From Hyphomicrobiales bacterium (GTDB lineage: Bacteria; Pseudomonadota; Alphaproteobacteria; Rhizobiales; Rhizobiaceae): a stretch of DNA of 64,000 bases. Shown piece after piece: positions 41,218-51,600 of the stretch. Position numbers and translations under genes: made by a program. The stretch covers positions 79,005-143,004 of the forward strand of contig UCEU01000035.1 in the NCBI GenBank assembly GCA_900471485.1. The letters are read 5' to 3'. The notes beneath the pieces were generated by a model that did not search any database, was not told the origin of the DNA, and was given only the letters and a program-made list of their open reading frames with translations. Position 1 is the stretch's first letter. Each line of letters begins with the position of its first letter.

Positions 41218-42120
41218 ATGAGCAGGCAGGATATCAATCGCTCCGGAGAAATGGACGTCTTCGTCCGCGCCGTCGAGCTCGGCGGATTTACCGCCGCCGC
41301 CCGTGCCTGCCACATGACGCCCTCGGCTGTGAGCAAGCTCGTCACCCGCCTCGAAGCGCGGCTCGGCGCCCGCCTCATCAACCGCTCCACCCGAAAACTG
41401 CAACTGACGCCGGAAGGCTGCGCCTTTTACGAGCGCAGCGTCAAGATCCTCGCCGATATCGCCGAGGCCGAACGCTACGCATCGGCGGGCGAAAAGGCGT
41501 CAGGGCCGATCCGCATCAACACCAGCGCCTCCTTCGGCAACCATGTGCTGGCGCCGCTCGTCGCGGATTTCCTGGCGCGACACCCCGCCGTCACCCTCGA
41601 CATCTCGCATACGGACAAGGTCGTCGACCTGCTCGACGACCGCGCCGACGTCGCCATCCGAACCGGGCCGCTGAAGAATTCCAGCCTCATCGCCCGCAAA
41701 CTCGGCACCACCGGCACGACCATCGTCGCCTCACCCGCCTACCTTGCTCGCCACGGCGAGCCGAGATCGGCAGCCGAACTGCTCGCCCACCGTCTCATCG
41801 GCTTTTCCTACATCAGGAGCACCGAAGGCTGGCTTTTGCGCCAGGATGGCGAGACGATTACCGTGCCGGTAACGCCGGGCATCCAGGTCGGCGACGGCGA
41901 GGCGATGCGCCATATGGCGCTATCGGGCGCGGGCCTCGCGCGTCTCGCGACTTTCACCGTCCGCGCAGATATCGAGGCAGGCCGCCTCGTCCCTCTCCTC
42001 GAAGCCGAGAACCCCGGCGACACCGAGGATTTCTACGCGGTGTATATCGGCCAGGGCGGCCCGCTGCCCGCACGCATCAGGGCGCTGCTCGACTTCCTGG
42101 CGGAGCGCGTTCGGCTATAA
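41218..42120 (+). CDS. LysR-family transcriptional regulator
   Basis: A 300-residue regulator. The winged helix-turn-helix is at residues about 10-68 (MDVFVRAVELGGFTAAARACHMTPSAVSKLVTRLEARLGARLINRSTRK). The periplasmic-binding-like effector domain spans about 95-298 and carries the DARADVAIRTGPL-type segment of the CrgA/PecT subgroup. It is divergent from the aldo/keto reductase. Members of this subgroup commonly control such adjacent oxidoreductases. Confidence 0.93.
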   Translation: MSRQDINRSGEMDVFVRAVELGGFTAAARACHMTPSAVSKLVTRLEARLGARLINRSTRKLQLTPEGCAFYERSVKILADIAEAERYASAGEKASGPIRINTSASFGNHVLAPLVADFLARHPAVTLDISHTDKVVDLLDDRADVAIRTGPLKNSSLIARKLGTTGTTIVASPAYLARHGEPRSAAELLAHRLIGFSYIRSTEGWLLRQDGETITVPVTPGIQVGDGEAMRHMALSGAGLARLATFTVRADIEAGRLVPLLEAENPGDTEDFYAVYIGQGGPLPARIRALLDFLAERVRL

Positions 42121-42287
42121 TTCGGCACGCCCGCCTAGATTTGACAATTGACCAGCGCCGGACCTCGGCCCTATATCCCCGGCATAGCCAGCCGGCCCCT
42201 TGCCGGTTTCATTGCCAGCCCTTGCCGCCTCTTCCCATCCGCACCCTGCGGCTACGGCATCGGCAAGACTTGCATCGGATCACGCCT

Positions 42288-43379
42288 TTGACGGACGCCC
42301 GCCGCCAGCCCCGCAAGACCAGCCTCCTTCTCCGCTGGCTGTTCCTCCTCGGACTGTCGACGCTCCTCGTCGTCGGCCTCGAGCTGCTCGGCCTGCCCGC
42401 ATCGCTGTTGATCGGCCCGATGGTGGCAGCCATCATGCTCGCCGTCTCGGTCGGCCAGGGCCCCTTGAAGGTTCCGCGCTGGCCGCTGCTCCTCGGCCAG
42501 GCGCTCGTCGGCTTCATGATGGCGCGGGCAATCACCGTCGACATCCTGAGGACGATGGCGAGCGATGCGCCGCTGTTCCTGTCGATGATCCTCTCCGTCA
42601 TCGTCGCCGCCGGCCTGCTCGGCTGGCTGCTCACCCGCTGGCAGGTGCTGCCGGGCACGACCGCCGTCTGGGGCTCCTCTCCGGGCGCGGCGTCGGCCAT
42701 GGTCATCATGTCGGAAGCCTATGGCGCCGATGCCCGCCTCGTCGCCTTCATGCAATATCTGCGCGTCGTCTTCGTGGCTGTCGCCGCCTCGGTCGTCTCG
42801 CGCCTGTGGGTGGCCGCCGATGGTGGCGAGCCGCCGCCCATCATTCTCTTCCCGCCGGTCGACTGGCCGGCCTTCACGGCCACCGTCGCGCTCACCTGTC
42901 TTAGTGTCTACGCAGCCGTTCGCTTCCGCATCCCCGGCGGCACCATCATCGTGCCTCTCGTCGTCGGATCGCTGTTGCAGGGCTTCGGCCTGCTCAAGAT
43001 CGAGCTGCCGATGTGGTTGCTCGCCATCAGCTATGCGCTGATCGGCTGGAGTATCGGCCTGCGCTTCACCCGAGGGATCATCGCCCACGCCGCCCGCGCG
43101 CTGCCGCGCGTTGCCGGATCGATCCTGCTCCTGATGTCGCTCTGCGGCTGCATGGCCTATGCGCTGCATGTCTTCGCCGGCGTCGATCCGCTGACGGCCT
43201 ATCTCGCGACCAGTCCCGGCGGTGCCGATTCCGTTGCCATCATCGCCGCATCGAGCGATGTCGACGTACCCTTCGTCATGGCGATGCAGACCGGTCGCTT
43301 CCTGATCATCCTGTTTACCGGCCCGATGCTCGCCCGCTTCATCGCCCGGCGGTCGGGCCTCGCCGAGAACCCCGCCTGA
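42288..43379 (+). CDS. AbrB-type membrane permease (duplicated)
   Basis: A 363-residue inner-membrane protein of the AbrB/AmoA-like (COG3180) family, with about nine hydrophobic segments in two similar halves: LLGLPASLLIGPMVAAIMLAV and IPGGTIIVPLVVGSLLQ. Each half has a motif like PGTTAVWGSSPGAASAMVIMSEAYGADARLVAFMQYLRV, repeated as ATSPGGADSVAIIAASSDVDVPFVMAMQTGRFLII. The start is assigned to a TTG at 42288 giving a short basic N-terminus; the frame runs back to 42141 but that part is Pro/Arg-rich and unlikely. Substrate unknown. Its 3' end overlaps the converging AraC gene by 41 bp. Confidence 0.8.
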   Translation: MTDARRQPRKTSLLLRWLFLLGLSTLLVVGLELLGLPASLLIGPMVAAIMLAVSVGQGPLKVPRWPLLLGQALVGFMMARAITVDILRTMASDAPLFLSMILSVIVAAGLLGWLLTRWQVLPGTTAVWGSSPGAASAMVIMSEAYGADARLVAFMQYLRVVFVAVAASVVSRLWVAADGGEPPPIILFPPVDWPAFTATVALTCLSVYAAVRFRIPGGTIIVPLVVGSLLQGFGLLKIELPMWLLAISYALIGWSIGLRFTRGIIAHAARALPRVAGSILLLMSLCGCMAYALHVFAGVDPLTAYLATSPGGADSVAIIAASSDVDVPFVMAMQTGRFLIILFTGPMLARFIARRSGLAENPA

Positions 43380-44241
43380 GCCCGTCGACCCTGAGCGTCG
43401 CCCATTGGCCTGGCGTCATGCCATAGGCCTTCTTGAAATGCCGCGTCAGGTGGCTCTGGTCGGCGAAGCCGGTCACCGCCGCCACATCGGACAACCCCTC
43501 GCCCGCCCCGATCATCGCCCGCGCCTGCTGCAGCCGCCGCATCAGCAGATAGCGGTGCGGACTGGTCGCAAACGCCGCGCGAAAATGCCGGGCCAGCGAA
43601 AACCGGTCGAGCCCGGTAACCTTCTCCAGCGCCTCCGAGCGCACGGGCTCCGTCGCGTGCGCCTCGAGATAATCCCGCGCCAACCGCGCCCGCTGCCAGG
43701 CGATCGCGCCGAGCCCTCGCCGCGGCGCGCGTGCATGCCGGCCGAGCCCGCCCGCCACCTGCGAGACGAAATCGTCGACGAAAAGCTCGTCCAGCTCGCG
43801 ATCGAGCTCGCCAAGCGCCTCCAGCAACGTCGCCGCCAGATGCGCGTCGCCGATAACTGGCTGATCGACGAACGGCAGGCCGATCCCCGCCCCTTCGAGG
43901 CAATCGAACAGCAGCGCGGGCTCCAGATAGAGCATCCGGTATTGCAGCCCGTCGTCGGTCCCCGCCCCGCCATCATGTTCCTCGTCGGGATGCAGGACAA
44001 TCACCTGCCCCGGCATGCTGAAGCGGCGCTCGCCGCGATAGGAGAAGGTCTGCACGCCCTTCAGCGTCACCCCGAGCGCATAGGTATCGTGCCGGTGCGG
44101 CTCGAACGCGTTGCCGGCGAATTGCGCCTCGATGCGCTCTATGCCCGGAAAGGCCGGCGCGGTCGTGATCCCGTCCGTGCCCGACGTCGCGCACAAACGT
44201 TCAAGACCCGCAAGGGCGTCGTGGCTTAGATCCTGGTCCAA
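43339..44241 (-). CDS. AraC-family regulator with cupin domain
   Basis: An approximately 300-residue regulator. The N-terminal cupin has the EPHRHDTYALGVTLKGVQTFSYRG and VIVLHPDEEHDGGAG segments. The C-terminal double helix-turn-helix is at about residues 190-290 (LEKVTGLDRFSLARHFRAAFATSPHRYL and FADQSHLTRHFKKAYGMTPGQW). The start is uncertain: TTG codons at 44241 and 44313 are both possible, and the longer one would overlap the divergent DUF2000 gene. It is paired with that gene, a common arrangement. Confidence 0.85.
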   Translation of the reverse strand: MDQDLSHDALAGLERLCATSGTDGITTAPAFPGIERIEAQFAGNAFEPHRHDTYALGVTLKGVQTFSYRGERRFSMPGQVIVLHPDEEHDGGAGTDDGLQYRMLYLEPALLFDCLEGAGIGLPFVDQPVIGDAHLAATLLEALGELDRELDELFVDDFVSQVAGGLGRHARAPRRGLGAIAWQRARLARDYLEAHATEPVRSEALEKVTGLDRFSLARHFRAAFATSPHRYLLMRRLQQARAMIGAGEGLSDVAAVTGFADQSHLTRHFKKAYGMTPGQWATLRVDGLRRGSRRGPTAGR

Positions 44242-44275
44242 CGCGACTTCAAATCCCGCATGAAAAGAGACTGGA

Positions 44276-44683
44276 ATGTTTGATACCAAAATTGCGATCG
44301 TGCTGCGAAACAATCTTCAATCCTGGCAGACGCTGAACGTCACCGCTTTCCTGATGAGCGGCATCACCGGCAGCAATCCCGAGATCCTCGGCGAACCCTA
44401 CAGGGACCGCTCCGGCAACCTCTACAATCCGCTGTCCGTCCAGCCGATCATCGTGCTGTCGGCCGCCGAGGAGACCATGTCGGCGATCCAGCGCCGCGCG
44501 CTCGAACGCGGCGTTCCGGCATCGCTGTTCATCGAGGAGATGTTCTCGACCGGCCACGATGTCGCGAACCGCGCGGTCTTTTCCGAATACGCCCCGGAGG
44601 ACGCCAAGGTCGTCGGCATCGCGATGCGCGCCGACAGGAAGATCGTCGACAAGATCACCAAGGGCGCCACGATGCACCGCTGA
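44276..44683 (+). CDS. DUF2000-family protein
   Basis: A 135-residue protein of the DUF2000 family, whose fold resembles peptidyl-tRNA hydrolase 2. Landmarks are KIAIVLRNNLQSWQTLNVTAFLMSGI, the LYNPLSVQPIIVLSA segment and late VVGIAMRADRKIVDKITKGA. The biochemical role is unknown. It is divergent from the cupin-AraC regulator, which probably controls it, and ends at a strong terminator. Confidence 0.85.
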   Translation: MFDTKIAIVLRNNLQSWQTLNVTAFLMSGITGSNPEILGEPYRDRSGNLYNPLSVQPIIVLSAAEETMSAIQRRALERGVPASLFIEEMFSTGHDVANRAVFSEYAPEDAKVVGIAMRADRKIVDKITKGATMHR

Positions 44684-44688
44684 ACGAA

Positions 44689-44719
44689 AAACGGCCGGGA
44701 ATGACCCGGCCGTTTCTCT
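44689..44719. terminator. terminator between DUF2000 and the OmpA-like gene
   Basis: AAACGGCCGGG (44689-44699) pairs perfectly with CCCGGCCGTTT (44705-44715), loop AATGA; A and T runs on both sides make it bidirectional for the converging genes. Confidence 0.85.
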
Positions 44720-44736
44720 TTGCCTTGAAGGCGATA

Positions 44737-45402
44737 TCAGCCCTGGGTGACCGGGGCGATCTGGATTTCGACGCGGCGGTTCTGCGCGCGGCCGGCTTCC
44801 GTGGCGTTGGAGGCAACCGGCTGCGACGGACCGAAGCCCACGGCCGAGACACGGCGGCCGTCGATGCCCTGCGTGCCGAGGTAGGAGGCGACCGAGACGG
44901 CGCGACGCTGCGACAGGTCCTGGTTATGCTGCAGGCTGCCGGTCGAGTCCGTATGGCCGTTGACGTCGATCAGCGTGCGGTTGAACTTGCGAAGCACGAT
45001 CGCGACCGAGTTCAGCGTCGGATAGAAGCCGGACTTCACGGCATCCTGGTCGACGTCGAAGGTGATGTTCGACGGCATGTTGAGGATGATGTTGTCGCCG
45101 TTGCGGGTGACCGAAATGCCGGTGCCCTGAAGCTGCGCGCGCAGCTCGGCTTCCTGCTGGTCCATGTAGTTGCCGATCGCACCGCCGGCGAGCGCGCCGA
45201 CACCGGCACCGATCAGCGCGGCATTGCGGCGTCCGTGCGCCGAACCACCGACGGCCAGACCCGCCAGCGCGCCGACACCGGCGCCGAGCAGCGCGCCGCC
45301 CGAGGTGTTCGACATCTTCTGCTCGCCTGTATAGGGGTCGGTCGTGGTGCAGGCGCTGAGATAGGTCGCGGCAACGGCCAGAAGTATGAATTTCTTGATC
45401 AT
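44737..45402 (-). CDS. OmpA-family lipoprotein with glycine-zipper domain
   Basis: A 221-residue outer-membrane lipoprotein. The signal peptide ends in LSAC with lipidated C18. Residues about 33-75 are a glycine-zipper (SGGALLGAGVGALAGLAVGG, then LIGAGVGALAGGAIG). Residues about 95-215 are the OmpA C-terminal domain that binds peptidoglycan (VNGHTDSTGSLQHNQDLSQRRAVSVASYL, then GRAQNRRVEI). The start at 45402 gives a normal signal peptide; an upstream ATG at 45462 would extend it. Resembles YiaD-type proteins; a cell-envelope role. Confidence 0.93.
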   Translation of the reverse strand: MIKKFILLAVAATYLSACTTTDPYTGEQKMSNTSGGALLGAGVGALAGLAVGGSAHGRRNAALIGAGVGALAGGAIGNYMDQQEAELRAQLQGTGISVTRNGDNIILNMPSNITFDVDQDAVKSGFYPTLNSVAIVLRKFNRTLIDVNGHTDSTGSLQHNQDLSQRRAVSVASYLGTQGIDGRRVSAVGFGPSQPVASNATEAGRAQNRRVEIQIAPVTQG

Positions 45403-46115
45403 GGACAGGCGAGTCTCCGGTTCTTTAGCTGATGCGACCAGTATTAAGGAATGCGGCAACAAAATGAAGGCTTTGCTCGCGGCAGCCTAAAAACGAAAAA
45501 ATGCTGAGGCCGTGCGGAACATCGGACACAGACTGGCAGCGGTCGGCCGCCTCCCGGATCGCTAGTAGCAACGCCGACCGCGCGCCGCCTTCAAAGCAAT
45601 CGCATACAAGCAACGTCTCATTTCTTCTCGTGCGACCGGTCTCCATATCCAAGTCCCGAGTATCACTCGACAGGAGACACGATCCGCGTCTTCGGCGCGA
45701 TCTCATATACTTGCGAATGTCTGTTCTCGCTCGTGCCGTAAAATACGAAGACACTGATCGCGATTGCCGCCACGACAAGCAAAGCAAGCCAGCCGACCCG
45801 AAACACGGCACCGCCCCGAAGATGTATATCCGACAAATCAAGGCCCTCAACAAAACCGGAGACGGAGCGAGCACAATCGCGAATCGTCACGTCGGGAGTA
45901 TTTAACGCACAGGTTCAACACATAAGGAATGCTTGCGCCGCCGCCACCGCTGAAGTGTAGCGAGGCGACGTTACATCCAGACAGCTTCGCCAGCCAAAAA
46001 CGCCATTTGTGGGGCTCGATCGGGGTCTTCCCGGTTCTTTTCACACTGCTCCGGGATATCGCACCAGACGCGAAGTTTGATCACAAATCATGGACTTTCC
46101 GCTTTGCTGTTTCAT
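45403..46115. other. gene-poor interval
   Basis: About 710 bp between the OmpA-like gene and the membrane protein gene. Frames on both strands are open but lack ribosome-binding sites and family features, apart from one possible small membrane protein on the minus strand (45663-45890). The stretch 45690-46080 is A/T-richer than its surroundings. No RNA gene was recognised. Confidence 0.4.
45663..45890 (-). CDS. possible small single-pass membrane protein
   Basis: A 75-residue frame starting at a GTG. It has one clear hydrophobic helix at residues about 30-52 (GGAVFRVGWLALLVVAAIAISVFVFYG), a Cys near the N-terminus and a charged C-terminal tail ending RIVSPVE. No ribosome-binding site is visible and I do not recognise a family. 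The amino-acid makeup is more gene-like than the overlapping frames, so it is listed with low confidence. Confidence 0.35.
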   Translation of the reverse strand: MTIRDCARSVSGFVEGLDLSDIHLRGGAVFRVGWLALLVVAAIAISVFVFYGTSENRHSQVYEIAPKTRIVSPVE

Positions 46116-47345
46116 ATGTCGGCTCTGAGGGCACTGACCGAGGGAACCACTGACAAAGGGAAACCATCCGTCTTGCGAATAGTAGGCATTGATTTAACGC
46201 GATCTTTCGCGATTTGCGCCGCCATGCTCAGCCACGTCTGGGTCGTCGCGGAAATGGACCAGTTCTTTTCGGGCCCCCTTGTCGACGTTCTCGGCGTCGT
46301 CATGGCGCTCGCCACCCCCACCTTCATCCTCCTGTTCGGTACGATGCTCGAAATCGTCTACCTGCCCCGTTTCGCCGCCGGCGAACAAGGCAAGGTCTCC
46401 GCGCGGCTGATTTCCCGCGCGGTGCAATGCTGGCTGCTCTACTGTCTTTCGATCGCGGTGCTCTATGTCACGGCCGAGAACTACTCCCTGAAATTCTCCA
46501 TCGCCACGATGATGCTCCTGGGCGTCACGCCCTTCACCGACATCCTGAAGTTCTACGCCGTGGCGCTCGCCATCGCCCCGCTGCTCCTGTGGCTGAGGAA
46601 CCGCTTCGGGCTGATGCCGCTGGTCGCGGCTGCCCTTCTCGTTCACGCCTGCTATCCCTTGATCCGCGCCATCATCAGCCCCGTCGATGCGGGGCTTGGG
46701 GCGGAAGCGGACAGGCTCGCCATGTTCCTCTTCGGCATCGGCCACGCCAAGCTCGGCGGTCCCTCCATCCTCCATGGCGCCAGCCTCGTCATTGCAGGCA
46801 TGTGCTTCGGCGCGGTCATGACGCGCGTGCTTGGCCGCAAGGCCGAGACCAACTCGCGGCGGCCCCTCTGGCTGCTGGCATCCGCGGCGCTTGTCGTCAC
46901 CCTAACCGCCCCCTTCTCCGTCACCGACGGCATCAGGCAGCTCGGCGACATGTCCATGCGCATGGACAGCCACCCGCTCTATTTCGCCGAGGGCATGGCG
47001 GGCGCCGTCGCCGTCACGACCTTCGCCGTGCTTGCAACGCAATCGCTGCCGGAGGAGAAGAGAAAATCGATCGAGGCCTTCGCCTTCCTCGGGCGCACCA
47101 GCCTCTTCACCTTCAGCTTCGGCAACATGATCCTCTATTGCGTCACTGCCAAACCGACCACGGCCTCGTCGGCATTGACGCTGACAGCGGGCCTGCTGCT
47201 GCTGATCGTGGCGCTGAGCTACTGGTTCGACCGCTCCGCCCGCCGCGACGGCCACATCAAGGCGCTCGTCAAGTCGATACAGGGCGCGGTCTCGTCGACG
47301 GTCGAGACCGCCATGCGCATCGGCACGCGGCGTACCCAGTCCTGA
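46116..47345 (+). CDS. multi-pass acyltransferase-like (OpgC/HGSNAT-type) membrane protein
   Basis: A protein of about 409 residues with ten or so hydrophobic helices. The opening RIVGIDLTRSFAICAAMLSHVWVV, an Arg/Asp pair in the first helix followed by a His, resembles OpgC and other membrane acyltransferases that O-acylate or succinylate envelope sugars. The last 25 residues are a basic cytoplasmic tail. Start is uncertain: candidates are ATG 46116, TTG 46077 and TTG 46173 (which would begin directly at the first helix). It converges on the flagellin gene. Confidence 0.75.
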   Translation: MSALRALTEGTTDKGKPSVLRIVGIDLTRSFAICAAMLSHVWVVAEMDQFFSGPLVDVLGVVMALATPTFILLFGTMLEIVYLPRFAAGEQGKVSARLISRAVQCWLLYCLSIAVLYVTAENYSLKFSIATMMLLGVTPFTDILKFYAVALAIAPLLLWLRNRFGLMPLVAAALLVHACYPLIRAIISPVDAGLGAEADRLAMFLFGIGHAKLGGPSILHGASLVIAGMCFGAVMTRVLGRKAETNSRRPLWLLASAALVVTLTAPFSVTDGIRQLGDMSMRMDSHPLYFAEGMAGAVAVTTFAVLATQSLPEEKRKSIEAFAFLGRTSLFTFSFGNMILYCVTAKPTTASSALTLTAGLLLLIVALSYWFDRSARRDGHIKALVKSIQGAVSSTVETAMRIGTRRTQS

Positions 47346-47361
47346 ACCCGTCAAACGAAAA

Positions 47362-47384
47362 CGCCGGCTCCCTGAGCCGGCGTC
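47362..47384 (-). terminator. terminator of the flagellin gene
   Basis: ACGCCGGCT (47362-47370) and AGCCGGCGT (47376-47384) form a perfect stem; on the minus strand it is followed by TTTTCGTTT. Confidence 0.75.
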
Positions 47385-47406
47385 CGTGACATCACTGCGA
47401 TGCGCG

Positions 47407-48402
47407 TCAGATGTTCTGGAAGAGCTGCCGGACCGTATCGTAGCTCGCATTGGCGATGTTGAGCGACTGGATGCCGAGCTGCTCCTGCGTCTGCAGCGCC
47501 TTCAGCCGGCTCGATTGCTCCTCCATGTCGGCATCGATCATGCGGCTGATCCCGCGCGCATATGAATCGTCAAGCGCCTGCGCGAAATCGCTCTGCAGGC
47601 TGATCCGCTTCTCCAGCGCGCCGAACGCCGAGCCGACGGTGGTCATCTGCCCCAGCATCCTGTCGACCACCGCGACCATCTCGTTGACCTGGTCGTTGGT
47701 CGTATCCTTGGAAACCCCGATCTCCACCTGCCCGCTGGAATCCCCCGCGGTCGCCAGCATGACGTAGTCCTGCGACGCCCCCGCCTCCGTCGCGAAATAG
47801 GACGAGGTGAGCACGCCGTATTCGCCCGAGCCATCACTGCGATCGTCGACCAGATAGCGCGCGTCCTTCGACGAGGTCGCGCCGACGGGCGCGAGATCGA
47901 CCTCATAGCTCAGAGTACCGATTTTCACGGTTCCGTCGGAGTAGCGCGTGAACGAAGCCGGGATCTCGCGCGGGTTGGCCGGATCATCGCCATCGCTGAT
48001 GGTAACCCAGTTATCCCCGTTGAAGCTCGCCGATTGGGTGACAGAGCGCAGCTGATCCTTCAATTGCGTAATGTCGTTGTTGATCTTGTCCTTGTCGACG
48101 CCGGATTCCGTGGCTGCGACGAGCTTGGCCTTGATCTGGCTGACGATGTCGATGGCGCTGTCGACGGCCTCGTAGGCCGTGCCCATGGTAGCTGCCGCCA
48201 GTCCGAGCGCATCACGGATGGCGGATTGTGCCTTCTGGTCCGTCTTCAGCGTCGAGCTGATGGCCCAGTAGGCGCCATTATCGGATGCCTTCTGCACCCT
48301 GAGGCCGGATGAGACCTGCCTCTGGGTTTGATACATGTCACGACCGATGTCGCGCAATACATACAGCGCGGCATCCACCGAGGTGCGCCGATAAATACTC
48401 AC
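47407..48402 (-). CDS. flagellin
   Basis: A 331-residue structural protein of the flagellar filament. The conserved N-terminal D0/D1 region reads SVDAALYVLRDIGRDMYQTQRQVSSGLRVQKASDNGAYWAISSTLK, and the C-terminal D1/D0 part ends with LKALQTQEQLGIQSLNIANASYDTVRQLFQNI. The central variable part is short, as in rhizobial flagellins. Rhizobia carry several flagellin genes, but this copy has no other flagellar gene within the window, so it may be an extra, separately regulated copy. Confidence 0.93.
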   Translation of the reverse strand: MSIYRRTSVDAALYVLRDIGRDMYQTQRQVSSGLRVQKASDNGAYWAISSTLKTDQKAQSAIRDALGLAAATMGTAYEAVDSAIDIVSQIKAKLVAATESGVDKDKINNDITQLKDQLRSVTQSASFNGDNWVTISDGDDPANPREIPASFTRYSDGTVKIGTLSYEVDLAPVGATSSKDARYLVDDRSDGSGEYGVLTSSYFATEAGASQDYVMLATAGDSSGQVEIGVSKDTTNDQVNEMVAVVDRMLGQMTTVGSAFGALEKRISLQSDFAQALDDSYARGISRMIDADMEEQSSRLKALQTQEQLGIQSLNIANASYDTVRQLFQNI

Positions 48403-48655
48403 GGATACTAAACTCCGAACACAACAATACGCAACTGATACAAATCAACCAGTACCGCGAACATTCATGTTTGCGAGCGCCAACCGCGGCGCGGAATGGC
48501 CTTCCGAAACGCTGAAAGGCCTATTGGTTACTGACCGCAATCATTACTTGTCATGCTTAAAAAACAGCTAAAGTTCAGAGGCTATTTATCTTGTTTCGCA
48601 ACTTCGCGGAAACTATACGCGCAGCCGCATTTTCGCGGCATGCGCGCATGTCTTG

Positions 48656-51600
48656 TTACTCGGCCGCTTCCAGGCGCCGAGGCTGCGGCTGCGAGGCGTT
48701 CGCCATCTCCTCATGCAGGCGCGCTTCTTCATGCGCGTGCGGATTGGCGAAGCGGGCGATCAGCAGGTAGGCCACCGGCGTGATGAACAGCGTCACCAGC
48801 GTCGCGAAGCCGAGCCCGCCGACGATGACCCAGCCGAGCGCCACGCGGGCTTCCGCGCCCGCGCCGTGCGCGAAGACCAGCGGCACGCCGCCGAGAATGG
48901 TGGCGATCATCGTCATCATGACCGGCCGCAGGCGCAGCTCGCAGGCCTTCTCGATCGCCGTGCGCACGTCCTCGCCGTGATCGCGAAGCTGGTTTGCGAA
49001 CTCGACGATCAGGATGCCGTTCTTGGCCATGACGCCGACCAGCAGCACCAGGCCGATCTGGCTGTAGATGTTGAGGCTGGATCCGGTGATCACGAGGGCG
49101 AAGACCGCGCAGGCAAGACCCAGCGGTACCGTCGACATGATGATGACAGACGACAGCACGCTCTCGAACTGCGCCGCCAGAACCAGGAAGATGATGACGA
49201 TGGCGAAGCCGAAGGTCAGCACCATGCCGTTGGAGTTCTCCTCCAGCGTCGCGGCTTCGGCGAGCGGCATCAGCCGCGTTCCCGCAGACAAGAGCGGCCC
49301 GGCGATCTCGGTCACTTCCTTCACCGCATTGCCAAGCGGCATGCCGTCCTTGAGACCCGCCGTGATCGCGACGGATGCCAGCTGCTGCTCGCGGTTCAGC
49401 TGCGGGGCGACTGCCCCCTCTTCCAGCGAAGCGATGACCGACATCGGCACGATCTTGCCGTCGCCCGTCTTCAGGAAGACATTTTCGAGATCGGTCGGAT
49501 CATCAAGCGGCCGCGTATTCGAGGTCAGGAGCACAGGATAGGCCTCGCCCTTGACGAAGACGTCGACCACCGAGCGTCCTTCCAGCAGCGACTGGATGGC
49601 GGTCGAAAGACCGGTGATGTCGATGCCGAGATCGGAGGCCCGCTCGCGGTCGATCGAGACCGAGACCTGCGCCTGCGTCGGCTCGTTGGCGAGCCGCGGC
49701 GTATCATACCGGCCGGTCGCGTCGAGCGCCTGCACCAGCTTGATCGCCGACGCCGTCAGCGCATCGTAGTCGCTGCCGATCAGTGCCATCTGCACGCCGT
49801 TGCCGGCGCCGCGGATACGTAGGCTGTTCGACTGGAACACGTTCCCTCGCAGCGCCGGCACCTTGAACGCCGCCCGGTTGATATCGCCGACGATCTCCGC
49901 CTGCGTGCGGTGGCGCTCGTCCCACGGCGCCAGCGTCAGCACCATGAAGCCGCTGTTTGCCTGGCCGCCCTGGCCGGAGATCGAGAAGACGTTGCGGATA
50001 TCGCCGCTGTCGACTAGCGGCTGCAGGTATTCCTCGACCAGCTGCATCTTGTCGCGGGTATATTCCAGGCTGGAGCCCTGCGGCGTCGTCAGCCGCATCA
50101 TCACCATCGCCCGGTCCTCATCCGGCGTCAGCTCGCTCTTGACCATCGAGAACGCCATGACGGCCGCGCCCGAGAAGATCACCGAGAACACGATCACGAC
50201 GAGCGGCGCGTTGAGGCAGCGCTGCAGGCCCCATTTGTAGGCGTCGGCGAAAGCATCGCCGAAGCGTCCGAGCGCCCCGTGGTCGTCATGGGACATGTCG
50301 CGCGTCAGCATGCGCGACGCCAGCACCGGGCAGAGCGTCAGTGCCACGATCGACGACAACCCGACCGAGAATGCCAGCACGAAACCGAATTCGCGAAACA
50401 GTCCTCCCACCTGCCCCGGCAGGAAGGACAGCGGGATGAACACCGCCGCCAGCGTCGCCGTTGTCGCGATGACGGCGAAGAACACCTCGCGGGTTCCGAG
50501 CACCGCGGCCGCGCGCGGCCCCATGCCCTCGGAGCGGCGGCGCACGATGTTTTCCAGCACCACGATCGCGTCGTCGACGACGAGGCCCGTCGCCAGCACG
50601 ATCGCCAGGAGCGTCAGGATGTTGATGGAAAAGCCGACGAGATAGATCGCCGCCAGCGTCCCGATCAGCGCCACCGGCATGCTCACCGCCGGGATGATCG
50701 TCGCCCGCCAGTCGCGCAGGAACAGATAGATCACGGCCGTGACGATGACAGCCGCCAGGATCAGCGCCAGCACCACTTCGTGGATGGCACCCTGGATGAA
50801 CACGGCGTCGTCGCTGGTGATGGCGATCTTCGTCCCCTCGGGCAGCGTCTTCGACAGCTGCTCGACGGCGGCCTTGATGCCGTTCGAGATGTTGAGCGTG
50901 TTCGACTGCGCCTGGCGGATCACGCCGAGGCCGATGCCGGGCACGCCGCTCGATCGCAGCGCCGTCTGGCCGTCGCGCGGCCCGAGCGTCACCGTCGCCA
51001 CGTCGCCGAGCCGCACGCGGTCCTGCAGCATCACATTGGCGAAATCCTCGGGCTTCTGCAGGCTCGCGGTGGCGCGCACCACGATGTTCTGCGTCGGGCT
51101 CTTCAGCGATCCGGCCGGCACGTCGAGCGCGGCGCTCGATAGCGCCTTGGTGAGATCGGCCACCGTCAGACCACGGCTGGCAAGCTCGCTCTGGTCGACG
51201 TCGACCCTGAAAACCTTCTCCTGGTCGCCATAGGTCTCGACGTCGGCGACGCCGTCGACCGAGGCAAGCCTGTCGATCACCTCGTTTTCGACGAGCAGCG
51301 TCAGGTCGTCCATGCTGAGCGTGGTGGAGGTGACGGCGAGCCGCATGATCGGCTGCGAGTCCGAATCCGCCTTGACGATCTGCGGTGCGTCCGCATCGTC
51401 GGGCAGCCGGTCGGTGATGCGCCCGATCGCGTCGCGAACGTCGTTGGCGGCCACCGCCAGATCGACGCTGTCGGAGAATTCCAGCGTCACGCGGCTTTGG
51501 CCGAACTGCGAGCTGGAGGAGATGGATTTCAGGCCGCTGACACGCGCTGCGGCCCCCTCGATCACCTTGGTGACTTCCTGGTCGATCGTCTGCGGCGAAG

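Noticed and set aside
45425..45905. Overlapping frames on both strands in the 45.4-45.9 kb gap
   Set aside because: No ribosome-binding sites or family features; only the 75-residue membrane-like frame was kept, at low confidence.
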